NCBI GenBank assembly: GCA_035464115.1
Contig: DATHSN010000122.1
Coordinates: forward strand, 1 to 6,099
DNA from: DATHSN01 sp035464115
Lineage (GTDB): Bacteria; Actinomycetota; Acidimicrobiia; Acidimicrobiales; SKKL01
Direction: 5' to 3'
Length of the DNA stretch: 6,099 nt
Below are positions 4,973 to 6,099 of the stretch, in pieces (positions within the stretch are counted from its first letter, which is position 1; the number at the start of each line of letters is the position of its first letter). Position numbers and translations under genes: made by a program. A model generated the notes under the pieces. The model was not told the DNA's origin. It saw only the letters and a list, made by a program, of their open reading frames with translations, and made no database searches.

Positions 4973-5632
4973 ATGTGGTCCTCAGGCCGCCGGCCGCGCC
5001 GGCCCCTCTCGCTCGTCATCGCGCTCGTCGCGCTCATCGCCCTCGTCGCGGCGTGCGGCGACGACACCGACGACGCCACCGGCGCCGATGATGCGACCAC
5101 GTCGACCGTCGAGGCGGGCGACACCACCACCACCACCACCACCGATGACGACCCCGAGGTCGAAGGCACCACCGAGAGCGCTGACGACGGCACCACCACG
5201 TCGACCGTCGACGACGTCGCCGGCGACGTCCAGTCGCAGCTGGTCGCCGAGCTGCGCGACCGCGGGCTGACGAGCCTGGCCACCGCCCTCCAGGGCGTCG
5301 ACGTCGACGACCTGGTCGACACCGGCGAGTTCACCTTCTTCGCCCCCGACGACGAGGCGTTCACCACCATCGACGCCGAGGAGCTGGCCGACCTCGTCGG
5401 CGATCCCGAGCTGCTGATCGACACGTTGCGCAACCACCTCGTCGATGAGCGGATCACCGGGAGCGACCTCTACGAGCGCGACCAGCTCGAGAGCCGGCTC
5501 GGTGAGACCCTCTCGGTCGAGTCCGACGGCGCGACGGTCACCGTGGGCGGGGCGACGGTGACCGAGGCCGACATCGGGGTGGGCGACGCCGGCGTCGTGC
5601 ACGTGGTGGACGCGCTGATCCTGCCGGGATGA
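4973..5632 (+). CDS. Fasciclin (FAS1) domain lipoprotein
   Basis: Predicted surface lipoprotein, 219 residues. A basic N-terminus (RRPRRP) and hydrophobic core (12-26) lead to the lipobox LVAAC, so Cys28 should be lipidated and anchor the protein outside the membrane. Residues 29-84 are an acidic, Thr-rich linker with seven consecutive Thr (51-57). A single FAS1 domain fills the rest (about 85-219): DVQSQLVAELRDRGL, the H1 box EFTFFAPDDEAFTTI (119-133), the central TLRNHLVDERIT (151-162), and the H2 box GVVHVVDALILP (207-218). FAS1 domains mediate adhesion or bind ligands at the cell surface; here the partner is unknown. AGGAG at 4963-4967 lies 5 nt before the ATG. The stop overlaps the next start as ATGA, so translation of the transporter ATPase is probably coupled to this gene. 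The Thr stretch uses only ACC codons. Domain and lipidation calls are firm. Confidence 0.93.
   Translation: MWSSGRRPRRPLSLVIALVALIALVAACGDDTDDATGADDATTSTVEAGDTTTTTTTDDDPEVEGTTESADDGTTTSTVDDVAGDVQSQLVAELRDRGLTSLATALQGVDVDDLVDTGEFTFFAPDDEAFTTIDAEELADLVGDPELLIDTLRNHLVDERITGSDLYERDQLESRLGETLSVESDGATVTVGGATVTEADIGVGDAGVVHVVDALILPG
5096..5211. repeat. 17-bp direct repeats and (ACC)7 tract in the lipoprotein linker
   Basis: The same 17-mer, accacgtcgaccgtcga, occurs at 5096-5112 and 5195-5211 in the same reading frame, coding T-T-S-T-V both times. Between them, 5123-5143 is seven perfect ACC triplets (Thr51-57). Both are places where slippage or recombination could change the linker length in frame; loss of one 17-mer plus the spacer would remove 99 bp, exactly 33 codons. 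Confidence 0.8.
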
Positions 5633-6099
5633 CGGCCCACGATGGCGGGCCCGCAGCCATCGAGACAGAGCACCTCGGGAAGCGCTTCGACGACAGGTGG
5701 GTGGTCGAGGACCTGACCATGCGGGTGCCCACCGGGTCGATCCTCGGGCTCATCGGTCCGTCGGGCTGCGGCAAGACGACCACCGTGCGCCTGCTCAACG
5801 GGGTGTACCGCCCCGACGCCGGTGACGTGTGGGTCGGGGGGCGGCGCCCCACCGACCTGCGCACCGCCGACCGCCAGGATCTCGGCTACCTGCCCCAGCA
5901 GCCGGCGCTGTTCCCCGCGCTCACGCTGTGGGAGAACCTGCAGCTCCACGCGTCGCTGAACGGTGTGCGCTACCGACGCCGCCCGCGGCTGCGCGAGGTC
6001 CTCGATCTGGTCGACCTGTACCCCGATCGCCGCACGCTGGTGCGCGAGGCGTCGGGCGGGATGCAACGGCGCCTCGCGCTGGCGGCGACGCTCGTGCAC
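5629..6099 (+). CDS. ABC transporter ATP-binding protein (ABC-2/CcmA type), 3' end cut by window
   Basis: Nucleotide-binding subunit that should power a membrane ABC transporter, most likely an ABC-2-type exporter. The visible 157 residues carry the Walker A loop GPSGCGKTT (43-51), the Q-loop GYLPQQPALFPALTLWENL (86-104, Gln90), and the signature ASGGMQRRLALAATL (141-155), where the usual LSGGQ reads ASGGM. The SGGM-x-RRL form is typical of the CcmA/drug-export (COG1131) group. The A-loop aromatic is probably Phe20 in KRFDDR. Walker B and the H-loop lie beyond the window. The start is the ATG inside ATGA, overlapping the lipoprotein stop by 4 nt. No separate Shine-Dalgarno is needed, although CCGGGATG gives a weak G-rich box. 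A permease gene would be expected downstream. The substrate cannot be read from this sequence. Confidence 0.92.
   Translation, partial: MTAHDGGPAAIETEHLGKRFDDRWVVEDLTMRVPTGSILGLIGPSGCGKTTTVRLLNGVYRPDAGDVWVGGRRPTDLRTADRQDLGYLPQQPALFPALTLWENLQLHASLNGVRYRRRPRLREVLDLVDLYPDRRTLVREASGGMQRRLALAATLVH

Overview
The window is very GC-rich DNA with strong G/C preference at third codon positions, almost fully coding on both strands. A FliA/WhiG-type sigma factor, a FadE-like acyl-CoA dehydrogenase, a fasciclin lipoprotein and proteins nearly free of lysine all point to a high-GC actinobacterium. The mix of motility genes and actinobacterial lipid genes would fit a motile lineage such as Acidimicrobiia, but that placement is an inference.

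Left part (1-1918), motility and chemosensing: a membrane chemoreceptor (methyl-accepting chemotaxis protein, cut by the left edge) reads leftward. A sigma-28-family factor reads rightward from the same roughly 300-bp divergent intergenic region. The sigma gene ends at a perfect 12-bp hairpin that it shares with the convergent gene beyond.

Middle part (1969-3339), an operon of unknown function read leftward: (i) a 221-residue protein with one N-terminal membrane helix and a conserved soluble domain of actinobacterial type; (ii) a 23-residue, almost purely hydrophobic microprotein behind a near-perfect Shine-Dalgarno; (iii) a 174-residue acidic, probably disordered protein with a 15-bp tandem repeat coding for a pentapeptide repeat. 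A long GC hairpin starts directly after the microprotein stop codon.

Right part (3578-6099), read rightward: a 425-residue acyl-CoA dehydrogenase with its own hairpin terminator, then a fasciclin-domain lipoprotein whose stop codon overlaps (ATGA) the start of an ABC-2/CcmA-type transporter ATPase that runs off the right edge. The lipoprotein and the ATPase are almost certainly one translationally coupled unit.

No tRNA, rRNA, CRISPR array, insertion sequence or phage gene was seen. Nothing here is clearly a new defence or mobile system. The least explained parts are the three-gene middle operon with its microprotein and the lipoprotein/ABC pair.
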